Shown here piece by piece: positions 5,131 to 12,507 of a stretch of 15,720 nucleotides of DNA. The translations under genes and the position numbers were made by a program. Source of the stretch: SIG510 sp045540975 (GTDB lineage: Bacteria > Bacillota > Clostridia > Oscillospirales > JAAYXM01); assembly GCA_045540975.1 (NCBI GenBank), contig JAZQIE010000051.1:1-15720 (forward strand), read 5' to 3'. The notes below the pieces were generated by a model. It ran no database searches and had not been told where the DNA came from. It saw only the letters and a list, made by a program, of their open reading frames with translations. The stretch's first letter is position 1, and each line of letters starts with the position of its first letter.

Positions 5131-7119
5131 TTATCGTACAAATAAGAAGGTGTCATACGGCTTTAATTTCGTACCGCGTTCAATGACGCTGTCCGTCAAA
5201 AGGTCCTTCTTGCCGCCGAAACAAGAGGGAAGCTCAATTTCGTAGTCCTTGAAATTCATCACGAAGTAATAGGTGTGGGTTTCCGACTCTCTGCACGTGA
5301 TTTCAAGCGTGGTCTCCTCGTCAATCACAGAGGAAACCCCTGCATCCACAACAACCGAATCCAAAACTTTGTCAAGACCGTCATCACAGAAATCCGTGCC
5401 CACATAATAGACCGTGCCGTTGCCGAAACGGTTGCGTGTGACAACCGGAGTCCCTGCGTAGAAATCAGTGGTGTAATGCGCAAGCGCTTCCGCACCCTCC
5501 AAATGCATCACGTCGCACAACAGCTTGCAGGTTGCGGTTGACCCGTCCGAGAAAGCGACCGCATTTGTCATGCCGGGGGCAAGTGCATCAATTTCTTCCA
5601 CCCAAACACCGGCCAGTTCACGGAACGGTCCGGGATATCCGCCGAGATGCACATTGTCGGATTGATCTGCCAAACCGCTCATAAACGTGGTGAGGAACAC
5701 ACCGCCGTTTTTGACATATTCGGTGAGTGCCTCTTTCATTTTTTCCTTTACCATGTAGAGAACAGGTGCAATCACAACCTTGTACTTGCTGAAATCCCCG
5801 TCAAACGGAATCATATCCACACCAATGTTGCGGTCGTAGAAATACTTGTAATACCCGTGTACCAAATCCACATACGAGAGTCCCACGGTCGGACCTTGTC
5901 CGTTGGTTTCCTCCAATGCCCAGTAGTTATCCCAATCAAATACAATGCCGACATCCGATTTGTTTTCACTTCCCAAAGTGGAGGTCCCGAGTCGCTCCAA
6001 TTCAGCGCCCAGTTGCTTGACCTCGCGGAAGACACGGGTGTTGTTGTGTCCCACGTGCGCAATCACCGCACCGTGATATTTTTCCTGCGCACCTACACTG
6101 CGGCGCAGCTGAAAAAACTGAATGGTGTCCGCACCGTGCGCAACGGTCTGATAACTCTGTGCGCGCATTTGTCCCGGCTTTTTGAGAGGGTTATACGCTT
6201 GCCAGTTTTGTTGGCTGGGTGTTTGCTCCATCAACATAAACGGAGCATTCTTAAGTCCGCGCATCAAATCGTGCCGCATTGCGGTAAGACTCCATGGCGT
6301 GGTAAGACTCGGATAGTTATCCCAGGAAACAATGTCCATTTCCTTTGCCCACTTGAAGTAGTCCAAATTTTTATATGTACCCATCAGGTTTGTGGTGACT
6401 GGTGTGTCTTTGTCATATGCCCGAATCGCATCGCGCTCTGCTTTGAAATTTTCCAGCATACTGTCGGACATAAATCTGCGGTAATCGAGCACCGCACCGG
6501 TAAAACACGTCTCACTCAATGCATTCGGGAGAACAATTTCCTCCCAATCATACACCGTGTGTCCCCAAAACGTGTAATTCCAAGCCTTGTTGAGTGCCTC
6601 GATTGTGCCGTATTTCTTCCGCAACCAAATGCGGAACGCCGCTTCACAATGCTCGCAGTAGCATTCCCCACCGTATTCGTTGCTGACATGCCAGCAAGTC
6701 ACACGTGGGTTTTCCGCATACCGTTTTGCAAGCTCGCTTGCGAGCGCTTTTGAAAACTTTTGAAAGATAGGGGAGTTGGGGCAGGCGTTGTGACGGTATC
6801 CGAATTTGTGTTTCCGCCCCTCAAAATCAGTGCGCGCCACCTCCGGATATTTTCGGACCATCCACGCGGGAAGTGCGGCGGTGGAGGTTGCAAGTACAAT
6901 GTCAAACCCTTCGCGGCTGAGCATTTTGATTATTGCATCCAATTCCGAAAAATCATATCTGTCTTCCGCGGGCTGCAGCCTTGCCCAAGAGAATACATTC
7001 ACGGTCGCGCTGTTGAGATGCGCGTCCTTAAAATAGACCATATCCTGCTCCCAAACTTCGCGCGGCCATTGTTCGGGGTTATAATCTCCGCCGTAGAGAA
7101 TTTTGCCAAACGGTTTCAT
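5131..7119 (-). CDS. Beta-galactosidase, glycoside hydrolase family 42
   Basis: This 662-residue cytoplasmic enzyme is full length for GH42 and has no signal peptide. It hydrolyses terminal beta-galactosides with retention of configuration. Domain A, a TIM barrel at about 1-390, carries the acid/base in WHVSNEYGG (E148) and the nucleophile in FMLMEQTPSQQNW (E298). The family zinc-site cysteines are present: C113, C153, C155 and C158 (CYCEHC). Domain B, a Rossmann-like trimerisation domain, spans about 390-600, and a small beta domain C ends the protein. GH42 enzymes usually act on imported galacto-oligosaccharides or plant galactan fragments rather than lactose. The gene is alone on its strand, divergent from the dehydrogenase operon. 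The ribosome binding site is weak (GTTGGTG), but the ATG is supported by the conserved N-terminus YGGDYNPEQWP. Confidence 0.97.
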   Translation of the reverse strand: MKPFGKILYGGDYNPEQWPREVWEQDMVYFKDAHLNSATVNVFSWARLQPAEDRYDFSELDAIIKMLSREGFDIVLATSTAALPAWMVRKYPEVARTDFEGRKHKFGYRHNACPNSPIFQKFSKALASELAKRYAENPRVTCWHVSNEYGGECYCEHCEAAFRIWLRKKYGTIEALNKAWNYTFWGHTVYDWEEIVLPNALSETCFTGAVLDYRRFMSDSMLENFKAERDAIRAYDKDTPVTTNLMGTYKNLDYFKWAKEMDIVSWDNYPSLTTPWSLTAMRHDLMRGLKNAPFMLMEQTPSQQNWQAYNPLKKPGQMRAQSYQTVAHGADTIQFFQLRRSVGAQEKYHGAVIAHVGHNNTRVFREVKQLGAELERLGTSTLGSENKSDVGIVFDWDNYWALEETNGQGPTVGLSYVDLVHGYYKYFYDRNIGVDMIPFDGDFSKYKVVIAPVLYMVKEKMKEALTEYVKNGGVFLTTFMSGLADQSDNVHLGGYPGPFRELAGVWVEEIDALAPGMTNAVAFSDGSTATCKLLCDVMHLEGAEALAHYTTDFYAGTPVVTRNRFGNGTVYYVGTDFCDDGLDKVLDSVVVDAGVSSVIDEETTLEITCRESETHTYYFVMNFKDYEIELPSCFGGKKDLLTDSVIERGTKLKPYDTFLFVR

Positions 7120-7136
7120 GCAAACACCAACTTTAC

Positions 7137-7155
7137 TTAGGATTCTGTTTCCTAA
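7137..7155. promoter_or_regulatory. Palindromic operator candidate TTAGGA-N7-TCCTAA
   Basis: A perfect 6-bp inverted repeat with a seven-base spacer overlaps the last base of the leftward -10 box and runs past the predicted start of beta-galactosidase transcription. A repressor bound here would block the promoter. No regulator gene is present in the window, so the binding family is unknown. Confidence 0.5.
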
Positions 7156-7183
7156 TCATATCAAGCAAAACGAGTTCTGTCAA
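7155..7183 (-). promoter_or_regulatory. Consensus sigma-A promoter of the beta-galactosidase gene
   Basis: Read on the minus strand: TTGACA (7183-7178), a 17-base spacer, then TATGAT (7160-7155) preceded by TGA, an extended -10. It is among the strongest matches in the window, which fits a promoter that needs repression. Confidence 0.9.
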
Positions 7184-7196
7184 TCGAAACCGTCTG

Positions 7197-7225
7197 TTGA
7201 CTCTTTTTTTGCAGGATGGTACAAT
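7197..7225 (+). promoter_or_regulatory. Sigma-A promoter of the dehydrogenase operon
   Basis: TTGACT (7197-7202), a 17-base spacer, and TACAAT (7220-7225) with TGG just before it (extended -10). Its -35 lies only 13 bases from the -35 of the divergent beta-galactosidase promoter, so one regulator could affect both. Confidence 0.87.
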
Positions 7226-7256
7226 GAATCTATCACAAAAAAGGAGCATAAGCCAA

Positions 7257-8234
7257 ATGGAAAAACTGTGTTGGGGCATTGTCGGTCCCGGAATCATTGC
7301 AAATAAATTTGCGGCTGCGATTGCGAATGTGGAAGAAGCATCGCTTGCTGCGGTGGCATCACGCTCAAAATCCCGCGGTGAAGACTTTGCAGGGCGCTAC
7401 CGCATTCCGCAAGTGTTTTGCTCCTACGAAGCGCTGGCGCAAAGCGATGCGGTGGATGCGGTCTATATCGCAACACCCCACCCGTTCCATCTCCCGTGCG
7501 CGGAGCTTTTCCTCCGAGCAGGAAAGCACGTGCTGTGCGAAAAGCCGTTGTGTGTCAATGCAAAACAAGCAAAAAGCCTCCAAACCGCCGCGCGCGAAAA
7601 CAATGTCTTTTTGATGGAAGCCATGTGGACAAGGTTTTTGCCTGCCGTAAGCGAACTGTGTAATCGGATAGACGCCGGTGTCATCGGTGAAATCAAGGGT
7701 CTTCGTGCGGATTTCTGTTATGCGCAAGCGCCAGAAGAAGAGCCGAAACTCTATGAAAACCATATGGCAGGCGGCTCGCTTTTGGATGTCGGGGTGTACG
7801 GTCTCCATTTTGCGGACCTCTTTTTGAAAACTCCGGAAAAACTGCAAGCCTCCGCTTGGGTTTCCGACGGCGTGGATGTGCACACAAGTGTTCTTCTCTC
7901 ATACCCAAACGGAGCGGTGGCGGAAATCTCCTCCGCAATCGGACTCCAAAAGCCGTGTGTCGCATGGATTTACGGCACAAAGGGAGCAATTGAAGTTCCT
8001 GATTTTTACGGTGCGCAGGAATTCTTTTTGCATACCGAAAACGGGAAGCGGCAATTCCGCTTCCCCTCAATCGGAGACGGCTTTGAAGAGGAAATCATCG
8101 AAGCGTGCAGGTGCATTCGTGCGGGGAAAACAGAAAGCGAGATTCTTCCGCTTTCCAAAACCATTGAAATCTTAGAACAAACAGATGCGATTCGCAAACT
8201 CATCGGAGTTTCGTATCCATGTGAGGAGAAATAA
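7257..8234 (+). CDS. Gfo/Idh/MocA-family oxidoreductase
   Basis: This is a 325-residue NAD(P)-dependent dehydrogenase. The Rossmann domain occupies about 1-120, with the dinucleotide loop GIVGPGIIANKFA (7-19) and the family signature EKP at 95-97, whose lysine belongs to the active site. The alpha/beta substrate domain follows, with GGSLLDVGVYGLHFADL (172-188), supplying the usual Asp (D177) and His (H184). Relatives oxidise hydroxyl groups of sugars, inositols or trans-dihydrodiols. ATG 7257 is chosen because AAGGAG at 7241-7246 precedes it and the promoter TACAAT at 7220 excludes the longer frame from 7197. It is the first gene of a tight four-gene operon, with gaps of one, two and two bases between the genes. 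Confidence 0.93.
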   Translation: MEKLCWGIVGPGIIANKFAAAIANVEEASLAAVASRSKSRGEDFAGRYRIPQVFCSYEALAQSDAVDAVYIATPHPFHLPCAELFLRAGKHVLCEKPLCVNAKQAKSLQTAARENNVFLMEAMWTRFLPAVSELCNRIDAGVIGEIKGLRADFCYAQAPEEEPKLYENHMAGGSLLDVGVYGLHFADLFLKTPEKLQASAWVSDGVDVHTSVLLSYPNGAVAEISSAIGLQKPCVAWIYGTKGAIEVPDFYGAQEFFLHTENGKRQFRFPSIGDGFEEEIIEACRCIRAGKTESEILPLSKTIEILEQTDAIRKLIGVSYPCEEK

Positions 8235-8235
8235 G

Positions 8236-8976
8236 ATGAAATTCGTCTTGGCTGTACTTGGTGTCGCACTCACGCTGCTTGGCGGCGGACTCTGTGTTGT
8301 GGCAAATTTGAATCTCGGCTCTGTCATGACCCTGATTCTCGGGATTCTCTTTCTTTTGGCCGTGTGCTATTGGGAAAAACTTCGCGTGTTGACCAAAAGC
8401 GGGATCGGTAGAATTCTGAAATTCTCCGTTGTGATTCTGTTTTGCGCATTTCTCGGCTTTGTCACCTTCCTTGCAGGCTTTGGCGGCACGGAATCGGTTG
8501 ACTATACCGAAGACGCGGTCATCGTTTTGGGCGCGGGAATTCGCGGAGACCAAGTCACACAAGTGCTGCAATACCGCTTGGATTCTGCCGTGGAGTATTA
8601 TCAAAAAAACCCGAATGCACTCATTGTTGTGAGTGGGGGACAAGGCTTGCAGGAAACCGTGACCGAGGCGTATGCAATGGAGCGGTATCTCCTGCAGCGT
8701 GGGATTCCGCAAAGCGCAATTCTAAAAGAAGAGCGGGCAACCTCTACTTGGGAAAATATGCAGTTTTCCAAGATGCTTTTGGATGAATCCTTTGCAAAAG
8801 AATACAGCGTCGCGGTAATTACCAACCACTTTCATCTCTACCGCGGTGTCCGTTACGCGAAACGGGCAGGTTTTTTAACCGTAACGCGCAAGGGTGCGCC
8901 GCTTCAGTGGTATCAATGGATTCCGTGCTATCTGCGGGAGAGTCTTGCGGTGCTGAAATTATGGATTGGAGGATAA
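8236..8976 (+). CDS. YdcF/SanA-like (DUF218) membrane protein
   Basis: This 246-residue protein has three N-terminal hydrophobic segments (about 4-24, 28-45 and 60-83), followed by a DUF218 domain. The domain shows AVIVLGAGIRGD (95-105), VVSGGQG (131-137), EAYAMERYLLQRGIP (144-158), E166-x2-ATSTWEN (168-174) and VITNHFHLYRGVRYAKRAG (194-212). In characterised relatives (ElyC, SanA, YdcF) the domain is linked to envelope maintenance or nucleotide binding, but no reaction is firmly established. It lies on the outer face of the membrane or in the cytoplasm depending on helix count; with three helices the C-terminal domain would be outside if the N-terminus is inside. The start ATG is one base after the preceding stop, with GAGGAG at 8223-8228 inside the previous gene. 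Its place within a sugar-type operon is unexplained. Confidence 0.87.
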   Translation: MKFVLAVLGVALTLLGGGLCVVANLNLGSVMTLILGILFLLAVCYWEKLRVLTKSGIGRILKFSVVILFCAFLGFVTFLAGFGGTESVDYTEDAVIVLGAGIRGDQVTQVLQYRLDSAVEYYQKNPNALIVVSGGQGLQETVTEAYAMERYLLQRGIPQSAILKEERATSTWENMQFSKMLLDESFAKEYSVAVITNHFHLYRGVRYAKRAGFLTVTRKGAPLQWYQWIPCYLRESLAVLKLWIGG

Positions 8977-8978
8977 CC

Positions 8979-9746
8979 ATGTCGGAACTTTTGTTTTTGG
9001 GAACAGGTGCGGCAGATTGGAATATTGAAAAACGGTGCGGTTTTTTTCGCAGAAATTCCGCGGCACTGGTAAACCGCGATTTGCTTTTGGATTGCGGTGC
9101 GCATATCTTTGACTTTGCGGAGGAATACGGAGATGCGCATCTCTATGATGCGGTCACCCATATCCTGATTACACACGCCCACGATGACCACATCTGCCCG
9201 GAAAGTGTGTTGAAGTTAGCGGAGAAGCAGCCTGTCTGTGTCGGCTGTGACCGTGCGGTTATGGAGCAAATCGGAGCGCATCCGAACATCACCTATACCT
9301 TGCTCAAGCCGTTTGAAGAGGTGAAATTCGGCGGTTATACCGTACTTCCGCTTTTAGCCAACCACCACATTGTGGCAGACGGAGAAAACTTTGCGTTTCA
9401 TCATATCGTGAAAACCGCAGACGGAAAAACAATCTACTACGGTTTGGATGCCGCGTGGATTCTGCGCCCGTCATGGAAGGTGATGAAGCAGCATCGCTTT
9501 GATGTCATGGTCTTTGACTGCACCGTGGGAGACCGCGATGATTGGCGCATCTTTGAGCATAACACCATCCCCATGCTCAGAGAACAAATGAAAGAGATTA
9601 GAGCGCGTAAACTCTTAGGAGAGAACGGGGTTGCCGTTGCATCCCATTTCGCACGCACCCTGCATGGAAGCCATGAAGAAACCGCGGAAATTTTAAATCA
9701 ATTTGGCATGACCGCCGCATATGACGGCATGAGATTGGAGTTTTAA
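8979..9746 (+). CDS. Metallo-beta-lactamase-fold hydrolase
   Basis: This 255-residue cytoplasmic enzyme has the metal ligands of the MBL fold in order: THAHDDH (H66, H68, D70, H71), H129 (LANHH), D157 (YYGLDAAW) and H223 (VASHFART). The N-terminus (LLFLGTGAADWN) and the dinuclear metal set place it near PhnP-, lactonase- and phosphodiesterase-like MBL proteins rather than beta-lactamases. In an operon with a sugar-type dehydrogenase, hydrolysis of a lactone or cyclic phosphate intermediate would be sensible, but this is inference. The ribosome binding site GGAGGAT at 8969-8974 overlaps the stop of the preceding gene, indicating translational coupling. Confidence 0.9.
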   Translation: MSELLFLGTGAADWNIEKRCGFFRRNSAALVNRDLLLDCGAHIFDFAEEYGDAHLYDAVTHILITHAHDDHICPESVLKLAEKQPVCVGCDRAVMEQIGAHPNITYTLLKPFEEVKFGGYTVLPLLANHHIVADGENFAFHHIVKTADGKTIYYGLDAAWILRPSWKVMKQHRFDVMVFDCTVGDRDDWRIFEHNTIPMLREQMKEIRARKLLGENGVAVASHFARTLHGSHEETAEILNQFGMTAAYDGMRLEF

Positions 9747-9748
9747 GT

Positions 9749-10612
9749 ATGAAAATATCAACCCATACCAATGCAATCGCTCAATTGGTCGGAGACGAAA
9801 AAGCGGTGGAGCTCATCGCAAAAGCAGGCTTTGATGCTTGGGATTTTTCTCTGTTCGGAATGGCACGAATGGATTGGGCAAACAACCGTGTGTTTGATAT
9901 CGACCATCCGCTGAGAAACGGGGATTATCTCGGGTACAGCCGTAAACTGAGAAGAATCGGTGAGGAGTTCGGAATCGTGTGCAACCAGTCGCACGCGCCG
10001 TTTCCGAGCGTGGTCCCGGAAACACGCACCTTCTTAAAGCGCGCCATCGAATGCACCGCAGAAGCAGGCGGCGAGATTTGTATCATCCATCCGGGAAACA
10101 GCGAAACCGTGGAGCAAAATGCGGAGATGTATTTGGAACTCCTGCCGTTTGCGAAGGAATGCGGCGTCAAAATCGCAACCGAAAATATGTGGAACTGGGA
10201 CGACGAAAAAGACCAAGCCTGCTTCGCTTCCTGCGCGACCGCGGAAAGCTTCAAGGCACATTTCGATGCGGTAAACGATGAAGACTTTGTCGCGTGTTTG
10301 GATATCGGTCACGCCGAGATGAAGGGTCTTGGCACCAACGCGGTCGACCTCATCCACGCGCTGGGGGATAAACTGCAAGCACTCCATATCCACGATAACG
10401 ATAAATGGCACGACTCCCACCAAATTCCGGGCACCATGCAAATCGATTTTCCGCCCATCGTCAAGGCGCTCAAGGAAATCGGATACAACGGATATTTCAC
10501 CGCTGAGGCGGATTATTACTTAGACGGGTACACTTCGGAAACCGCACTTGAAGGTGTGAAGAAATTGGCGGATGCGATGAGAAGCCTTGCGGATATGTTT
10601 GAAAAAGCGTAG
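9749..10612 (+). CDS. Sugar phosphate isomerase/epimerase-like TIM barrel
   Basis: This is a 287-residue protein of the AP-endonuclease-2 / xylose-isomerase-like TIM-barrel superfamily, which includes IolE, IolI, hydroxypyruvate isomerase and D-tagatose 3-epimerase. Metal-ligand candidates appear in barrel order: E145 (IATENMW), D185 and H188 (CLDIGHAE), H213/H215 (ALHIHDND), H221/H224 just before PG (227-228), and E253 (TAEADYY). The nearest functional analogy is isomerisation or epimerisation of a keto-sugar, which fits a partner of the Gfo/Idh dehydrogenase at the head of the operon. Some relatives instead catalyse C-C or C-O cleavage of 3-keto-glycosides. It begins two bases after the MBL gene stop and ends the operon at a strong terminator. 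Confidence 0.92.
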   Translation: MKISTHTNAIAQLVGDEKAVELIAKAGFDAWDFSLFGMARMDWANNRVFDIDHPLRNGDYLGYSRKLRRIGEEFGIVCNQSHAPFPSVVPETRTFLKRAIECTAEAGGEICIIHPGNSETVEQNAEMYLELLPFAKECGVKIATENMWNWDDEKDQACFASCATAESFKAHFDAVNDEDFVACLDIGHAEMKGLGTNAVDLIHALGDKLQALHIHDNDKWHDSHQIPGTMQIDFPPIVKALKEIGYNGYFTAEADYYLDGYTSETALEGVKKLADAMRSLADMFEKA

Positions 10613-10613
10613 A

Positions 10614-10650
10614 AAAAAGGATGGATTTTTTCTAAAAATCCATCCTTTTT
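10614..10650. terminator. Bidirectional terminator; contains the stop codon of the convergent gene
   Basis: A perfect 17-bp stem (10614-10630 with 10634-10650) has only a three-base loop. The GC core GGATGG is flanked by A/T runs on both sides, giving T-tracts in both directions. The minus-strand stop codon TAG of the PfkB gene (10634-10632) begins at the loop, so its last codons form one arm of the stem. Confidence 0.93.
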
Positions 10651-11549
10651 ATGTTGATTTTTTCGAAAATTTGCTCAATTTTTTCGCGCTCGGGTGGGAG
10701 AGAGCCTTCGGTGAGACACGCGGCAGACCCAAATGCAACCGCGGTTTTCAAGCGGAGTTCGGGCGAGGAATCAACCGCCGCAAGAAATCCTGCAATCGCG
10801 CTGTCGCCCGCGCCGATGGTGGATACCACATCGAGTGTCGGCGGAGTCGCAAGCCATGTCCCGTCTGTGCCGCAAAGCACCGCACCGTCACCGCCAAGCG
10901 AAATCATCACATTCTCAATTCCTTGCGCCACGAGAACTTGTGCCGCAGCCGCCGCTTGCTCGGGGGAGACGATTTCAGCCCCCATATACGCGGAGATTTC
11001 CTCCTGATTCGGTTTGATGAGCCACGGGGCAACCTCGGCAAGTTCTGCGAGGGAAAAGGAGCGCGAGTCGATGACAAGCTTTACCCCTGCGGCTTTGAGT
11101 CGAAGCAAAAACTTGACTACCGCATCCATCGAAATTCCGTCGGGCACCCGTCCCGTCAGCGTGACCACGGTATCAGCATCGGAGCAAATGGTCTCAAAGC
11201 ATTTGGTAAGAACACTTTCATCACAAGAAAATCCAGAGAAGCTGATTCGGGTCTCCCGTCCGTCTGCGGTGTGCAGCGTCAGGTTTTCGCGGATACGACC
11301 CGAGACCTCAAAAAATACACAGTCTGTCTCGCTGAGTGCCGCGCGAAACTCGGCGCCGTTGTCACACCCCAGTACAATGAGCGCGGTGTTTTTCACTCCG
11401 ACAGAATCCAAAGCGCGGCTGATATTGACCCCTTTTCCGCCCGCATCACGCGAGCGCACGAACGCCAAATGCTCGTGGTTGGGGAGGATTTGGTCGGTAT
11501 ATGCGTGAACATCGTATGCAGGAGAAAGTGTTAAGGTATAAATTCTCAT
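10632..11549 (-). CDS. fruK: PfkB-family kinase, 1-phosphofructokinase-like
   Basis: This 305-residue cytoplasmic kinase belongs to the hexose-phosphate branch of the PfkB (ribokinase) family. The N-terminus TLTLSPAYDV and AGGKGVNISRAL (36-47) hold the substrate. GRVPDG (133-138), IKPNQEE (178-184) and STIGAGDS (243-250, catalytic base D249) are the ATP and anion-hole motifs. The pattern fits 1-phosphofructokinase (fructose 1-phosphate to fructose 1,6-bisphosphate) or tagatose-6-phosphate kinase, and sequence alone does not separate these. Tagatose 6-phosphate would connect with galactose use from the beta-galactosidase. No fructose PTS or FruR gene is adjacent. Its ribosome binding site is TGAGGAC (11561-11555). 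Its 3' end lies inside the shared terminator hairpin. Confidence 0.9.
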   Translation of the reverse strand: MRIYTLTLSPAYDVHAYTDQILPNHEHLAFVRSRDAGGKGVNISRALDSVGVKNTALIVLGCDNGAEFRAALSETDCVFFEVSGRIRENLTLHTADGRETRISFSGFSCDESVLTKCFETICSDADTVVTLTGRVPDGISMDAVVKFLLRLKAAGVKLVIDSRSFSLAELAEVAPWLIKPNQEEISAYMGAEIVSPEQAAAAAQVLVAQGIENVMISLGGDGAVLCGTDGTWLATPPTLDVVSTIGAGDSAIAGFLAAVDSSPELRLKTAVAFGSAACLTEGSLPPEREKIEQIFEKINIKRMDF

Positions 11550-11580
11550 ATTCCGTCCTCAACTTTGTTGTTCTATGGAT

Positions 11581-11610
11581 AGTATAGGGGAAATCCTCGG
11601 TAAAAGTCAA
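11581..11610 (-). promoter_or_regulatory. Sigma-A promoter of the PfkB kinase gene
   Basis: On the minus strand: TTGACT (11610-11605), an 18-base spacer, then TATACT (11586-11581). The predicted leader is about 30 bases. Confidence 0.75.
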
Positions 11611-11611
11611 G

Positions 11612-11640
11612 TTTACAAATGAAGATGGACATGATAAAAT
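11612..11640 (+). promoter_or_regulatory. Promoter of the alpha/beta hydrolase gene
   Basis: TTTACA (11612-11617), a 17-base spacer, and TAAAAT (11635-11640) preceded by TGA. Its -35 begins two bases from the -35 of the divergent kinase promoter, so the two RNA polymerase sites abut. Confidence 0.65.
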
Positions 11641-11646
11641 AAAAAT

Positions 11647-11653
11647 AGGAGGT
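11647..11653 (+). promoter_or_regulatory. Ribosome binding site that decides the hydrolase start
   Basis: AGGAGGT-type site directly overlapping a GTG at 11652 in the same frame. The GTG cannot be the start because it lies inside the site, so the ATG at 11661 is used. Confidence 0.8.
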
Positions 11654-11660
11654 GATTGGT

Positions 11661-12374
11661 ATGCCAAAGACAGCACTGCTGTTTATCCACGGGATTGTTG
11701 GGACTCCCGCACATTTTACACGGTTTCTTCCGTTTGTCCCGAAGGAGTATACCGCAGTCAACCTCGTGCTTGACGGTCACGGTGGGAGTGTGCGCGACTT
11801 TTCCAAGACCTCCATGAAAAAGTGGCGGGCGCAAGTGCAAAAAGCGGTGGAGGATTTGCTGGAAACCCATGAGCAGCTCATTCTGGTCGGGCATTCCATG
11901 GGCACACTCTTTGCCATTCGGCAGGCGACGGAGAGACCCGAGAGAATCAAAGGCTTGTTCTTGCTTGCGTCTCCGCTGTCCGTGTGTCCGCGCATTGGGA
12001 GTTTCAAAAACTCCATGCTCACTTGCCTTGGCATCAAAACCGATGACCCGATTGCAAACGCGGCAAAAGAGGCATACGGAATTGAGCCGGACCGCAGACT
12101 GTGGCGATATCTCGGTTGGATTCCGCGCTATCTTGAGCTTTTCAGCGAGATTCGGAAAACACGTCCGCCGGCAAGGAAAATTTCCGTTCCGTGTGTGGTG
12201 GTGCAATCCTGTCGGGATGAGGTGGTCGGACCTCGCGCCGCGTCTTATTTTGAAGGGAATCAAAACGTGGAACTCGTCCGCCTCCCAAATTCGGGGCACT
12301 ATTATTACCACCCCGCGGATTGGGGCGTTTTACAAACAAAATTTACCGATTTCTTGGAGAAAACCTTGGACTAA
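11661..12374 (+). CDS. Alpha/beta hydrolase (esterase/lipase-like)
   Basis: This 237-residue cytoplasmic serine hydrolase has the oxyanion-loop motif HGIVGTPAHF (10-19) and the nucleophile elbow GHSMG with S79. The catalytic acid is probably D186 (CRDEVVG), with H213 (NSGHYYY). A lid-like insertion occupies about 105-170. Length and layout match small carboxylesterases and monoacylglycerol-lipase-like enzymes. The physiological substrate cannot be inferred. It is monocistronic, with its own promoter; the stop codon lies in the loop of its terminator. Confidence 0.92.
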   Translation: MPKTALLFIHGIVGTPAHFTRFLPFVPKEYTAVNLVLDGHGGSVRDFSKTSMKKWRAQVQKAVEDLLETHEQLILVGHSMGTLFAIRQATERPERIKGLFLLASPLSVCPRIGSFKNSMLTCLGIKTDDPIANAAKEAYGIEPDRRLWRYLGWIPRYLELFSEIRKTRPPARKISVPCVVVQSCRDEVVGPRAASYFEGNQNVELVRLPNSGHYYYHPADWGVLQTKFTDFLEKTLD

Positions 12375-12390
12375 ACCGAGGTTTTCTTTC
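12360..12390 (+). terminator. Intrinsic terminator overlapping the hydrolase stop codon
   Basis: AAAACCTTGG (12360-12369) pairs with CCGAGGTTTT (12376-12385) with one G-T wobble. The loop ACTAAA contains the TAA stop (12372-12374), and CTTTCTTTTT follows. The stem's 5' arm is coding sequence. Confidence 0.8.
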
Positions 12391-12417
12391 TTTTTCCTCG
12401 CCTTCCAACCATTGCAT

Positions 12418-12446
12418 TTGGAATACTTCGGACAAACTGTTATAAT
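12418..12446 (+). promoter_or_regulatory. Sigma-A promoter of the LysM-CAP gene
   Basis: TTGGAA (12418-12423), a 17-base spacer and a perfect TATAAT (12441-12446) preceded by TGT. The ribosome binding site AGGAGA is at 12495-12500. Confidence 0.85.
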
Positions 12447-12507
12447 GGGATTACAGAAGATTTCAAATCTTTTGCATGAGCGTTACAAACAGAAAGGAGA
12501 AGAAACA

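Noticed and set aside
5647..6753. 368-codon plus-strand frame
   Set aside because: It lies entirely antisense to the GH42 gene, whose catalytic motifs are intact; no promoter or ribosome binding site, Cys/His-rich nonsense composition.
10587..11534. 315-codon plus-strand frame
   Set aside because: Antisense to the PfkB kinase gene and running through the shared terminator; no recognisable motifs.
11869..12507. Long N-terminal extension of the LysM-CAP protein
   Set aside because: This part reads out of frame through the hydrolase gene, a terminator and a promoter; the signal peptide begins at 12508.
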